Below, in pieces: positions 16,099-23,886 of a stretch of DNA of 64,000 nucleotides. The position numbers and the translations under genes are program-made. Positions within the stretch are counted from its first letter, which is position 1. Each line of letters begins with the position of its first letter. The stretch lies in the NCBI GenBank assembly GCA_903921325.1, contig CAIXPL010000028.1:213912-277911 (forward strand). The letters are read 5' to 3'. The notes under the pieces were generated by a model. The model saw only the letters and a list, made by a program, of their open reading frames with translations, was not told the DNA's origin and ran no database searches. Origin of the DNA: an uncultured Pseudomonadota bacterium (GTDB lineage Bacteria > Pseudomonadota > Gammaproteobacteria > Burkholderiales > SG8-39).

Positions 16099-18096
16099 TT
16101 AGGCCTCCAGGTCGATGTGGGCGCACAGCTCATCAATCGAAGTCAGTCCTTCAGCGACCAACGCCAGTGCGTTGTCGCGCATTGAATTGCCCTCCATTGC
16201 CTTGCGCAGCGCTGAAAGGGGTGCCGCCGTTTCAAGTTGATCGCGGAGCTTCTTTCCGCAGTGAAGCAATTCATAGATCATCCGACGTCCTCTGTAGCCG
16301 GTGTGCCCGCAACTTCCGCACCCGTTGTCGGCCGCCCGAAATGCAATTGGATCGCGTTCCCTGGGCATTGACCTCTGGCCCAAGGGGGCAAGCAATTGGT
16401 AGGTGCTCTGCCGCTCATCGGGCACTTTGCAGCGAACGCAGAGTTTGCGAACAAGTCGTTGGGCAAGAACGCCCAGCAGGATCGATGCCGCCTTTTCACC
16501 TGGCACCGCCAGGTCTTCAAGCCGTCTGATGGCCTCTGCCGCACCATTGGTGTGAAGTGTCGAGAGAACCAAATGGCCGGTGTTGGCCGCCCTGAACAGC
16601 TCACGAGCCGTATTCTCGTCACGAACCTCGCCAAACAGAATCTTGTCCGGCGCATTGCGCAACAGGCCCTTCAGCGCCAAGGCCCATTGGTCACCCTCAT
16701 CCTTATTCAGACCCGGACTCAATGGAAACTGTTGCCACAGTCCGTGCGTGTATTCAACTGGTGATTCAACGGTTTGAATGCTCTCGCACACAGGGTCAAC
16801 CGATTGCAGCAACGCGTACAGTGTGGTCGTCTTGCCCGATCCTGTAGGCCCGCAGATCAGAAGTACCCCGCTTCTCGAGCGCATGTATGCGAGCAGCAGG
16901 TGCAATGTCCGAGTATCAAACCCGAGTTGATTCAATTCGACGGCAGTTGACTGACGGTCATTGATCCGAATGGTGACCGTTTTCCCCTGAACTGCGTTGC
17001 CTATCTCTACCCGGAACACGTAACGCTCAACGATGTCTGCATAGCGATCTCGGATTCGCACTGCGTGTTCGTTTCTGCTGGTGTTGAGGTCAAGGGAACA
17101 CTCTGTGAAGCCGCACAGCAGCTTCTCGTCTGCCACACCGCTCAACAGGGAATTTCGCATGACACCGATCATCTGATCGAGCAGATCCGTCGGAACGCTG
17201 CGCAGGAGTGCCCAAATGCCATCGGTCTTCAGCTTGATCATGCCGATCCGATGCGAGCGATAAAGGCAAAGGTCACTCGCTCCGGTATAGCACGCGTGTC
17301 TGAGCAGAGCCATGAACATGTCCTGATATAGCCCGCTCTGAGTCAAATCTTCACGAAGCCGCAGCGCAAGGAAATGCCGTTCCATCAGATCCGTGAGCGC
17401 GGCCGCAGTTCGCGCGAAGTGTCGTCGATAGAGCACCTGGCAAGTCGCACTCGATGCGACGTGGAAGTGACACTCATAGTCGCGGAATTGACTGGTCGCC
17501 TCTGCAATCGATCGAATATCGGATATGACAATCGAGATCCTGACTCGCGGATGAGCGCGAACCAATGCAATCGGTACAAAGCCGCGAAATTCTTCCAGTC
17601 GAATCTCGGAATCGAGCAAAGACTCGATCGGAACGTCATCAATTTCGCTCCACGGAAGGAAGTCCAGGCCGTGCTCAATCGCGATCACCTTGGCAACCTG
17701 CTCTTGCGATAACAATCCCCAATCTCGCATGACCTCTGATAGCGGTTCATGAAACTGCTTTTGGCGCTCGAGGGCGATCTGGATGTGATGATTTGGCATC
17801 CCCATGCGTTGAAGAATTTCGCGAGATGTCATGAAACCTGAAAAGAGCCGTTGAACCGCCTGCGCTAGATCTTCAGGCTTCAGCGCCGTCTGATCGATCA
17901 GAACACGGCCCAGCAATTGACCGGATCTCGCCTGGCGTGCCAATGCGTCTGCAAGCTGTGTCTGCGTGATGCTTCCAGAGTGCACAAGCAACTCCCCGAG
18001 GCGCATTCGTCCGGGTGTTGGCAGTGCGGCTGCCAACTCGTCGGTGACATCGCAATTTCTTTCCCGATGCAGTGGTTCTGATATCAATTGGGTCAT
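16099..18096 (-). CDS. pilQ: Type IV pilus assembly ATPase (GspE/PilB family)
   Basis: A 665-residue secretion ATPase powering pilus extension. Residues 1-160 are an MshEN-like N-terminal module (LGELLVHSGSITQTQLADAL and a second copy with LIDQTALKPEDLAQAV). The Walker A GPTGSGKTT is at about residue 417, the Walker B region ILFGEVRDENTA about 75 residues later, and the His box HLVLSTLHTNGA follows. A zinc-binding site LCVRC...GCGSCGHTGYRGRR lies at about residues 550-595, as in PilB/GspE. Note GEVRD instead of the more common GEIRD. The start overlaps the previous stop as ATGA. This is the assembly type; no PilT-like retraction ATPase is in the cluster. Confidence 0.92.
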   Translation of the reverse strand: MTQLISEPLHRERNCDVTDELAAALPTPGRMRLGELLVHSGSITQTQLADALARQARSGQLLGRVLIDQTALKPEDLAQAVQRLFSGFMTSREILQRMGMPNHHIQIALERQKQFHEPLSEVMRDWGLLSQEQVAKVIAIEHGLDFLPWSEIDDVPIESLLDSEIRLEEFRGFVPIALVRAHPRVRISIVISDIRSIAEATSQFRDYECHFHVASSATCQVLYRRHFARTAAALTDLMERHFLALRLREDLTQSGLYQDMFMALLRHACYTGASDLCLYRSHRIGMIKLKTDGIWALLRSVPTDLLDQMIGVMRNSLLSGVADEKLLCGFTECSLDLNTSRNEHAVRIRDRYADIVERYVFRVEIGNAVQGKTVTIRINDRQSTAVELNQLGFDTRTLHLLLAYMRSRSGVLLICGPTGSGKTTTLYALLQSVDPVCESIQTVESPVEYTHGLWQQFPLSPGLNKDEGDQWALALKGLLRNAPDKILFGEVRDENTARELFRAANTGHLVLSTLHTNGAAEAIRRLEDLAVPGEKAASILLGVLAQRLVRKLCVRCKVPDERQSTYQLLAPLGQRSMPRERDPIAFRAADNGCGSCGHTGYRGRRMIYELLHCGKKLRDQLETAAPLSALRKAMEGNSMRDNALALVAEGLTSIDELCAHIDLEA

Positions 18097-18641
18097 CCCA
18101 GAATCACGAGGTCGGCATCAAAGGTGTCGGCAAATACGTCGATGCCGGCAATCACCGCGCCCAGTTCGCGCAGGCACTCAAGGAAAGCAGTCAGACCCTC
18201 AATAGACTCATGCCGACCGCGCAAGCGCAGGCGAACGCGCTGCACCTGGGGTGCCGCGGCAAGGTGCTCGATCAACTCGGAGATTCTTCGAGACTTTCCC
18301 AAAGCTGGTTTTGCGGCGGGACTCAGCTGCGTAATGCTGACCAGGTAGGCAGAGGACCGTTGCTTGAGCATTTTATTCAGGCGATGCAATCTCGCTGCCA
18401 TCGGGATTGCGTGGTTGCGGGCGCGGGTATCGACGAACTGATCCATTGAGCGGTTGGTCTTTCCAGCCGAGGAAAGCGCCGTGGTCAGTGCCGCGAGCTT
18501 CCCGCGCCTCTCGGTAAGCGTATGGCTCAGTTCCTCCAGGCGCATTCTCTGTGCCTCGAGCGTTGTGTGTCGCGGTTCGATGATGGCGACGCTAACGCAC
18601 GAGATAATCGAGCAAGTGATCGTTAGGCGTCTGGAATTCAT
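18093..18641 (-). CDS. Small PilO/GspM-like inner-membrane pilus protein
   Basis: A 182-residue bitopic protein: a short cytoplasmic N-terminus, one membrane span (LTITCSIISCVSVAI), a coiled-coil stretch (residues 30-60, TLEAQRMRLEELSHTLTERR) and a ferredoxin-like C-terminal half with RRISELIEHLAAAPQVQRVRLR and FLECLRELGAVIAGIDV. This architecture matches PilO/GspM-type components that form the inner-membrane ring with PilN/GspL. The start at 18641 (MNSRR) overlaps the PilO2 gene by 50 bases; an in-frame earlier start at 18674 has no better support. It ends overlapping the ATPase start by ATGA. Homology is inferred from architecture, not from a signature. Confidence 0.6.
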   Translation of the reverse strand: MNSRRLTITCSIISCVSVAIIEPRHTTLEAQRMRLEELSHTLTERRGKLAALTTALSSAGKTNRSMDQFVDTRARNHAIPMAARLHRLNKMLKQRSSAYLVSITQLSPAAKPALGKSRRISELIEHLAAAPQVQRVRLRLRGRHESIEGLTAFLECLRELGAVIAGIDVFADTFDADLVILG

Positions 18642-19761
18642 AGTCGAAATCCATTTCACGGTCGGCGCCCTCAAATGTCATAACAGGTGATTCGCCCATA
18701 GGCTGCAATCGCACGACCGAATCGGTTGGGCCAGAAGGCAGTTTGGGCAGCTGCGGTTGATCGGTTGCCGCGCTATCGGTAACCGCCACACTCACGCGCG
18801 CCGGGCGTTCCAGTGCGTGAATCGTGGCGCGCCCCCCAGGCGGCGTGACCGATGAGGCCGATCGCACGAGTGCCGTGACGTCAAGCGACCCTAACTCTTC
18901 CAATAGGGGTAGACCGTTTTCAATCGTTGCAGCGAAGCTGGATCGGATCAGCTCTTCCTCTGCCGCAAGCCTTGCCTGCGCGGTCTTGAGATGTTCCGCT
19001 TGAGTCGAAAGCGAGACGACGTCGACTGCCAGAGCCATGCAGGCGGCCAGACTGCCCCCAGCTGCAGCCAGCCACCAGCGACTGGTGGGCACTCCCAGAA
19101 ACATGTCCTCGTTTGGATAAGCTGGTGGTGCCGGAGTGGCTGTGACGGCGTCATACAGGGCGACGCAGTCAAGCAGCGCTAGGCGATGCGCCTGCTCATT
19201 CTGCAGTCCGTGTCTCGCACAGTATTCATTGATGATTTGTTGCGATTGATACTGGGCGTTTTCGGTGTACTCGAGGTCACGCATCTGTCCATACCCGTCC
19301 ATCGCCCACAGCGCCAGAATCTGGCACTCGCCTGGTGCGCCTCCGAGGTTCACACCGACGACCGCGGGACGGGTCGAGTGGACTGCTGCTGGAACAAGCG
19401 ATTCGACGACAAGTCCCAGCGGAGTCATGCTGCAACCGCCTGACAGCGAGTCAGCGGTTCGCGCGTAGATCGCCCCTGTCACCAATGAGTAGTTGATGAT
19501 CCGAACGCGCTTGCCCAAGCGCAGCCGCGCAAGGCGCGTGGCTTTGGTCGTTGATACTGGCCGTTTGGATACCAGCCTTAAATCGGTCGTGGTCAGCGTG
19601 AGCGCTCGCGCAGGTGCAGGTTCAGGACCAGTGCCTGACCCCGCGAACCGGTCTAGACCGGTTCGCGTGATTCGCCACCAGGTGCCTGAGTGCAAGCGTG
19701 ACTCCAAATAGAGCCAAACCTCTGCGGTTCGAGGATTATCGGAATCCCTTACTCGCTTCAC
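18592..19761 (-). CDS. pilO: Type IVb pilus protein PilO2-like
   Basis: A 389-residue protein with a GTG start at 19761 that forms a GTGA overlap with the secretin stop; earlier in-frame codons lie within the secretin and encode only charged filler. Residues 1-235 form a cytoplasmic part with an actin-like or ring-component look, then one span at about residues 240-262 (WWLAAAGGSLAACMALAVDVV), a short helix (LKTAQARLAAEEELI) and a periplasmic tail. This is the layout of PilO2 proteins in R64-like pili (PilM/N-like bitopic inner-membrane protein). It follows the secretin, as pilO follows pilN in R64. Assigned by layout and order. Confidence 0.65.
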   Translation of the reverse strand: MKRVRDSDNPRTAEVWLYLESRLHSGTWWRITRTGLDRFAGSGTGPEPAPARALTLTTTDLRLVSKRPVSTTKATRLARLRLGKRVRIINYSLVTGAIYARTADSLSGGCSMTPLGLVVESLVPAAVHSTRPAVVGVNLGGAPGECQILALWAMDGYGQMRDLEYTENAQYQSQQIINEYCARHGLQNEQAHRLALLDCVALYDAVTATPAPPAYPNEDMFLGVPTSRWWLAAAGGSLAACMALAVDVVSLSTQAEHLKTAQARLAAEEELIRSSFAATIENGLPLLEELGSLDVTALVRSASSVTPPGGRATIHALERPARVSVAVTDSAATDQPQLPKLPSGPTDSVVRLQPMGESPVMTFEGADREMDFDYEFQTPNDHLLDYLVR

Positions 19762-21338
19762 AGTGATTCTCCGATCAGCGGGTCGATGCTGGGCGCTGGC
19801 GCGATCCTCGCGTGGAGCATCAATACGAGTTCGCGCGTGAGCTTTTGTTCTTCGGATCCTGCAATCCACTGACCGATGGTGTAATCGAAAAGACCGGGAA
19901 TGCCACTGGCACTTTTATATTGATTGGTAAAGCGACTGCCGCCGATGATGTAAGTCTTACCGGCTTCCAGCAATACCTTGAGATGGCTCGAACTTGTCGG
20001 TATGTCGTATCCAACCAGGATCGTGGACGGACCGGCAGCAAATGACTGCTGGTTGGTGGCTGTGGTCAGCATCGGGATAATGGTCATTTCGGCGTGCGAG
20101 TCGTCGATGATGTTGGGGCGAAACGCCAGTGAGACACCGTCCATCACATATGAAAGTGTCCCTGCGGTCGTTGCCAGTGAACCCGTTGAACTGATCGAGG
20201 TGGCAACTGAGCCCAGGTAGGGCTTCTCGGTTGCGTTTAGAACAATGCCGGCTTGGTGATTAAGCATCCAGAGTTGCGGCTCAGCGACGACTTTGGTCCG
20301 GGTACGGGACTGGAGCGCCTTGATGACGCTGGTGATAGTCGCGCTGGTGACCTGACCACTCGCGCTTGGATTTTGGACAACCGAGGAGCCCGTTACCCCG
20401 AAGGTGAGGGTGCGCCCGTTCGGACTCAGGATTCGAGTCCAGTCGATGCCATGAGAAAGTTCGTCATCGAGCGAGATCTCTACCAGGGCGACTTTGAGTT
20501 CGACCTGTCGAGCAGCGTCTTGAGTAACTGTCTCCATGAATGCGGTCACCCGCTGGAGGGCCGTGCCGTCAGCACGCACGGTGATCATGCCGGTCTCGGG
20601 GATGATGGTGACTTGTGCTTGACGTCCGGCCAATTCGCGCAGTGCGGTGAGAATGGATGAGAGCGCACCGGTGGTTCTGCCCTGTACCTTCATTCCTGTT
20701 GAATTGGCGCCATGACTTGCGCCTGCAATGGCTGACAGTGGTGTCGTACCTGACCCCAGTGGTGCGCCCGAAGGGCCTGCAGCGCCAATACCCGAAGCAT
20801 TTGCCCCAGGCAGACTGGTTCCCGACAAGCCTGCTGCGGTATTGGAGCTGACGAAATAGTCAGTGTTTACGTTCTCTAATAGATGAACCGGTATCCGATA
20901 GGTATAGGTGGCCTCTTTCGCGACATAGATCGCTCGCCGTTGCGGATTGATAATCGCTGCGAGTCCTGCTGATGCGGCGATTTCCCGCACGGTGCGATCG
21001 AAGGTCAGGTCGCTGAGATGGACCGTGCGTTTGTCGTCCGGAATTCCCGCGACTGCGATAACGGTGTAGCCGTTCGGCTCAGCGACTGACCGAAGAAGCG
21101 CAAGCAACGGAGTATCTGTCGCCTGAACGGAAACGGAGTCAGCGGTGGCGGCATAATCGATGCGATCCGCGCCGACGTACGGTTGCGAGACACGCCTCAG
21201 ATCGTGCGCAATGCTCAGTGCTTCAGCGATCTGTTTCGCCTCAGCTTGGGTCTGGCGATGAACTTCCGAAGCATTGTCCGGAAGGGTGCAAGCGCTTGCC
21301 ATTGCGGTGGCAAGAGCAAAGTGCGCCGGAATTTTCAT
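19758..21338 (-). CDS. pilN: Type IVb pilus outer-membrane secretin (PilN/BfpB family)
   Basis: A 526-residue secretin that forms the outer-membrane pore for the pilus. The leader ends ASAC (Cys17), a weak lipobox, consistent with the lipoprotein secretins of R64 and Bfp systems. N-domains span residues 60-270, interrupted by a Gly/Ala/Ser-rich linker around residues 170-215. The secretin core includes VELKVALVEISLDDELSHGIDW, TRTKVVAEPQLWMLNHQAG and the end GIPGLFDYTIGQWIAGSEEQK followed by RELVLMLHARI. The start overlaps the TcpQ-like stop by ATGA and the end overlaps the PilO2 start by GTGA. The family assignment is secure. Confidence 0.9.
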   Translation of the reverse strand: MKIPAHFALATAMASACTLPDNASEVHRQTQAEAKQIAEALSIAHDLRRVSQPYVGADRIDYAATADSVSVQATDTPLLALLRSVAEPNGYTVIAVAGIPDDKRTVHLSDLTFDRTVREIAASAGLAAIINPQRRAIYVAKEATYTYRIPVHLLENVNTDYFVSSNTAAGLSGTSLPGANASGIGAAGPSGAPLGSGTTPLSAIAGASHGANSTGMKVQGRTTGALSSILTALRELAGRQAQVTIIPETGMITVRADGTALQRVTAFMETVTQDAARQVELKVALVEISLDDELSHGIDWTRILSPNGRTLTFGVTGSSVVQNPSASGQVTSATITSVIKALQSRTRTKVVAEPQLWMLNHQAGIVLNATEKPYLGSVATSISSTGSLATTAGTLSYVMDGVSLAFRPNIIDDSHAEMTIIPMLTTATNQQSFAAGPSTILVGYDIPTSSSHLKVLLEAGKTYIIGGSRFTNQYKSASGIPGLFDYTIGQWIAGSEEQKLTRELVLMLHARIAPAPSIDPLIGESL

Positions 21339-21949
21339 CGTGTCAGCGCTCCGTCGGAGAGACGGACCTCCAAAACCTGGTTGCCTTCCCAGTAGGTTGC
21401 CGATAGATCGTAGGAGTCCAGAGCCTTCCTTACGATGGATTCGACCGAATCTCCGTCAATTCGATAGCCCTGCTGGGCGCGGAAGTCCGCCCTTGCATTC
21501 CACTGGAGGGCGATCCGATGACGATTCAGGAAAGACTTCAATGCCATTGATAAACGTTGGCCCTTGGCCACCTCGAGGGTGTAGGCAACCTCTTGCCCAT
21601 TGGGACCTGATGACAATTGCGCAAGGTTGGTTGGCTCATTCTGCGAAATTGCGCGCGAACGGACGGAAGCATCGGTGTGATTCATTGTTTCTGCCGTGTG
21701 ACCAGCCTCGACACCTGCGTGCTCTACGCTGGCCGCTGCTAGAAGTAATTCACCGTGTGCAATTTCAGGCGGTGGGGTTTGCAGCTCGCCTCGGATCGCT
21801 TCAAACCTCCAAACGGGAATCGGACCACCGCGCACGATGATTCCCGCGGTCAGACGGGACGCGATCGTTCCGTCTGACAATCGGTAAAACGCATACGCGC
21901 TGGGTAAATGAGCGCAGACCACGATCAATGCGATGACGACAAGGCGCAT
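21335..21949 (-). CDS. TcpQ/PilL-like pilus outer-membrane accessory protein
   Basis: A 204-residue exported protein. I use the ATG at 21949 because it begins a signal peptide (MRLVVIALIVVCAHLPSAYA); the frame is open to 22093 inside the transglycosylase gene but codes only charged sequence. The last 90 residues form a TcpQ-type domain: VAKGQRLSMALKSFLNRH, LQWNARADF, YRIDGDSVESIVRKAL, then YWEGNQVLEVRL. TcpQ-like proteins chaperone and anchor the secretin, and this gene directly precedes the secretin with an ATGA overlap, as pilL precedes pilN in R64. There is no lipobox, unlike R64 PilL. The central 70 residues are low-complexity. Confidence 0.72.
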   Translation of the reverse strand: MRLVVIALIVVCAHLPSAYAFYRLSDGTIASRLTAGIIVRGGPIPVWRFEAIRGELQTPPPEIAHGELLLAAASVEHAGVEAGHTAETMNHTDASVRSRAISQNEPTNLAQLSSGPNGQEVAYTLEVAKGQRLSMALKSFLNRHRIALQWNARADFRAQQGYRIDGDSVESIVRKALDSYDLSATYWEGNQVLEVRLSDGALTR

Positions 21950-22034
21950 AGTCAAGCGGGCTTCCGGTCGCCGCCAAAGGGCGAACGCGTGTTGGTGGCG
22001 CGGGCTGTTTGCCGCACGCCTCCTGTCGGTTTCA

Positions 22035-22559
22035 TCATCGCCGCGCGTCGCGCTCAATCTGCGCGATCGCTGCGTGAAAGCGCTCGTCGACAAACCGGAA
22101 ATTTCGAGTCAGACGAGCGTAATACTGGCGAGCTGCGGGCGTGCCCGCGCTCGCTTCGGCGTGAGACCAGTAGGCTGCATAGGCTTGCCATGTCCAGCCA
22201 AAGGTGCGTAGGTTGTCGCGAATGACTTCGGCTGCGATATGCGCACCGTGGTAGGGGTGATGTACCCGGTCGAGGCCTGTGCGCCCGGCCTGATGGTACG
22301 TGTTGATTTGAAACAGGCCGCGGTCGAGTCCTCGCGCACCTGGTCGAACCGCATAGAGGTCAATCGTGCTGTTTTCATTGAGCATGTAGGCCGCCAACAA
22401 TCGAGGGTCTGTTTCTGTATCTTTCGCCGCCGCGCAGAGGCTTTGAGCGATCCATTTGCTCGTGGCTTGGCCAAGATTCGGATTTTTTTCGGTTACGACC
22501 AGAAGCAAGGCAATGGTGCAAGTGGCCAGAGAGAACATGAGAGCGAGGGCATCAGGCAT
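22035..22559 (-). CDS. Lytic transglycosylase-like protein (SLT domain), pilus-associated
   Basis: A 174-residue protein with an N-terminal signal or anchor (LMFSLATCTIALLLVVTE) and an SLT-type domain. The likely catalytic Glu is in LAAYMLNENS (near residue 62), followed by GARGLDRGLFQINTYHQ, matching the GxxGLxQI signature. Such enzymes open peptidoglycan for pili and type IV secretion (PilT of R64, VirB1). The start overlaps the preceding sigma/ParB-like gene by 8 bases, and the stop lies 85 bases before the TcpQ-like start. It is one of few features shared by pilus and conjugation systems. Function is well supported by motif and context. Confidence 0.8.
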   Translation of the reverse strand: MPDALALMFSLATCTIALLLVVTEKNPNLGQATSKWIAQSLCAAAKDTETDPRLLAAYMLNENSTIDLYAVRPGARGLDRGLFQINTYHQAGRTGLDRVHHPYHGAHIAAEVIRDNLRTFGWTWQAYAAYWSHAEASAGTPAARQYYARLTRNFRFVDERFHAAIAQIERDARR

Positions 22560-23766
22560 TCATTTTCAAGGCCTGCCCAATGCGCTCGCGAGATCGCTCC
22601 AGTTGAACGCGCACACTTGAGAGCAGAACCCCCTCGCGCGCAGCGCGCAAGAGGGCTTGCGCCTCAGTCGAACCGATGGTGGTGATCACGGTCGTACCCA
22701 GTTCCCTTAAAACGAGAAACTGCGCACTGGCAGGCATTTCGTCAAAGAATGCGGCGACCAGAGGCGACAGGGACCCCTCGTCATAGAGTTTCTGAAAAGC
22801 GGGAATCAATTGTGGAGCTCTGGTGTGGTCGGCTCTCATCGCCCCACACATGCTTTGAAATGCCAGATCGTCGATATCCGATGAATCCGAAGCAACAACA
22901 TGGAGCAGTGTTGCGACGGATTCGAGTCCGAGAATCCTGGCCGCCACGCAAACCTCGGCGCATTGCAGAACACGGCTGTATTGATCGACGTAAACGATCG
23001 CTGGCTGTACGCCCAAACAGACGAACTGGCGCAAGGCTTTCAGCACGTCCGTGCCGGACCGATCCATTCGATTGGGCAGGCGCAGACTACGCAGCGCGCG
23101 ACGCGTAATTGGGCTGGATGGTAACCACTGCTCCTCAGGCAATGCGCGAAAGATCCGATCGATCCGGCCTGCATCGGGTGCGGAAAACAAGTGATAAATG
23201 TCTTCCATTTGGGAATTGACGCGCCGCTTTGTCACTCCCATTCGGGCGGCGATTTTCTCCGTTGACTCCTGGGCAAGAATTCCGTCCAGCACGCTGCGAT
23301 ACGAGGGATGGTTGTACAGAGGGTGGGCGCGGACTGCATCTGGAAAGGCAATCTCCGAACAACAGCGGATGAACAGCATCCTGATCTGCTCATCGACTGG
23401 TGGGACTGCGCTTGAGTAGTTGTGATCATCCGGTGGGAAGTCGACCAGTACGTGGGCATCTGCATCCCCCTGCGGCGAGGCGGATCGTCGTACCTCATAG
23501 TCCTCGAAGCTCTCGGTGGGATGCATGCCGATCGAATCGCTCAATTCGTTCACTAGGGAGCGGTACAAGTATTTGAAATAGGCCTCGCGGTCCTGGGTGT
23601 GGGCGCCCTCGCTTAGCTTGCCGACCCGCCGCCAGACAACGTAGAGGGTTTGGCGGACGTCGGCGACCTCTACCCGATATCGATCAGCTAACCGCGGCAA
23701 GTGCCCTTTCATGCGGGCTATTGATTCTTCGTAGGTTGCGTGAGCATTTTGAGCAGGCGGTTTCAT
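22552..23766 (-). CDS. Sigma-factor-like protein with ParB-like C-terminal segment
   Basis: A 404-residue protein I do not recognise as a known family. Residues 20-75 resemble sigma-70 region 2 (LADRYRVEVADVRQTLYVVW, then AYFKYLYRSLVNELSD). Residues 165-195 look like a region-4 helix-turn-helix (STEKIAARMGVTKRRVNSQM). Residues 245-290 resemble the ParB/Srx nuclease core (VQPAIVYVDQYSRVLQCAEV, then ARILGLESVATLLHVV). The C-terminal 100 residues are helical. It has no export signal. It lies downstream of a palindrome-rich AT island and heads the tightly overlapped pilus genes, so a regulatory role for the operon is a fair inference. Both domain assignments come from reading the sequence and need profile confirmation. 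Confidence 0.7.
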   Translation of the reverse strand: MKPPAQNAHATYEESIARMKGHLPRLADRYRVEVADVRQTLYVVWRRVGKLSEGAHTQDREAYFKYLYRSLVNELSDSIGMHPTESFEDYEVRRSASPQGDADAHVLVDFPPDDHNYSSAVPPVDEQIRMLFIRCCSEIAFPDAVRAHPLYNHPSYRSVLDGILAQESTEKIAARMGVTKRRVNSQMEDIYHLFSAPDAGRIDRIFRALPEEQWLPSSPITRRALRSLRLPNRMDRSGTDVLKALRQFVCLGVQPAIVYVDQYSRVLQCAEVCVAARILGLESVATLLHVVASDSSDIDDLAFQSMCGAMRADHTRAPQLIPAFQKLYDEGSLSPLVAAFFDEMPASAQFLVLRELGTTVITTIGSTEAQALLRAAREGVLLSSVRVQLERSRERIGQALKMNA

Positions 23767-23886
23767 GAGTGGGAACCTAGTCGTATGTTTAGTTGATAGA
23801 CTATTACGCTAGTATTTCAGATGGTAATACTATATTATAGTGTAATGATTGTCGAGTGCTGTTAACATGCTGAAACTAATGGACAT
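23767..23886 (-). promoter_or_regulatory. AT-rich control region upstream of the pilus operon core
   Basis: The only sizeable gap within the operon (120 bases, conspicuously AT-rich beside high-GC genes). It holds an exact inverted repeat TAGTATT-N9-AATACTA at 23810-23832 and an overlapping perfect palindrome ACTATA-T-TATAGT at 23829-23841. The latter contains a minus-strand TATAAT (23834-23839), with a TTAACA 20 bases further upstream as a poor -35. It is a likely promoter/operator for the sigma/ParB-like gene and what follows. Confidence 0.5.

Noticed and set aside
18642..18674. Upstream start for the small PilO/GspM-like protein
   Set aside because: It would deepen the overlap with PilO2 and adds residues without any signal or ribosome site; the ATG at 18641 leads directly into the membrane span.
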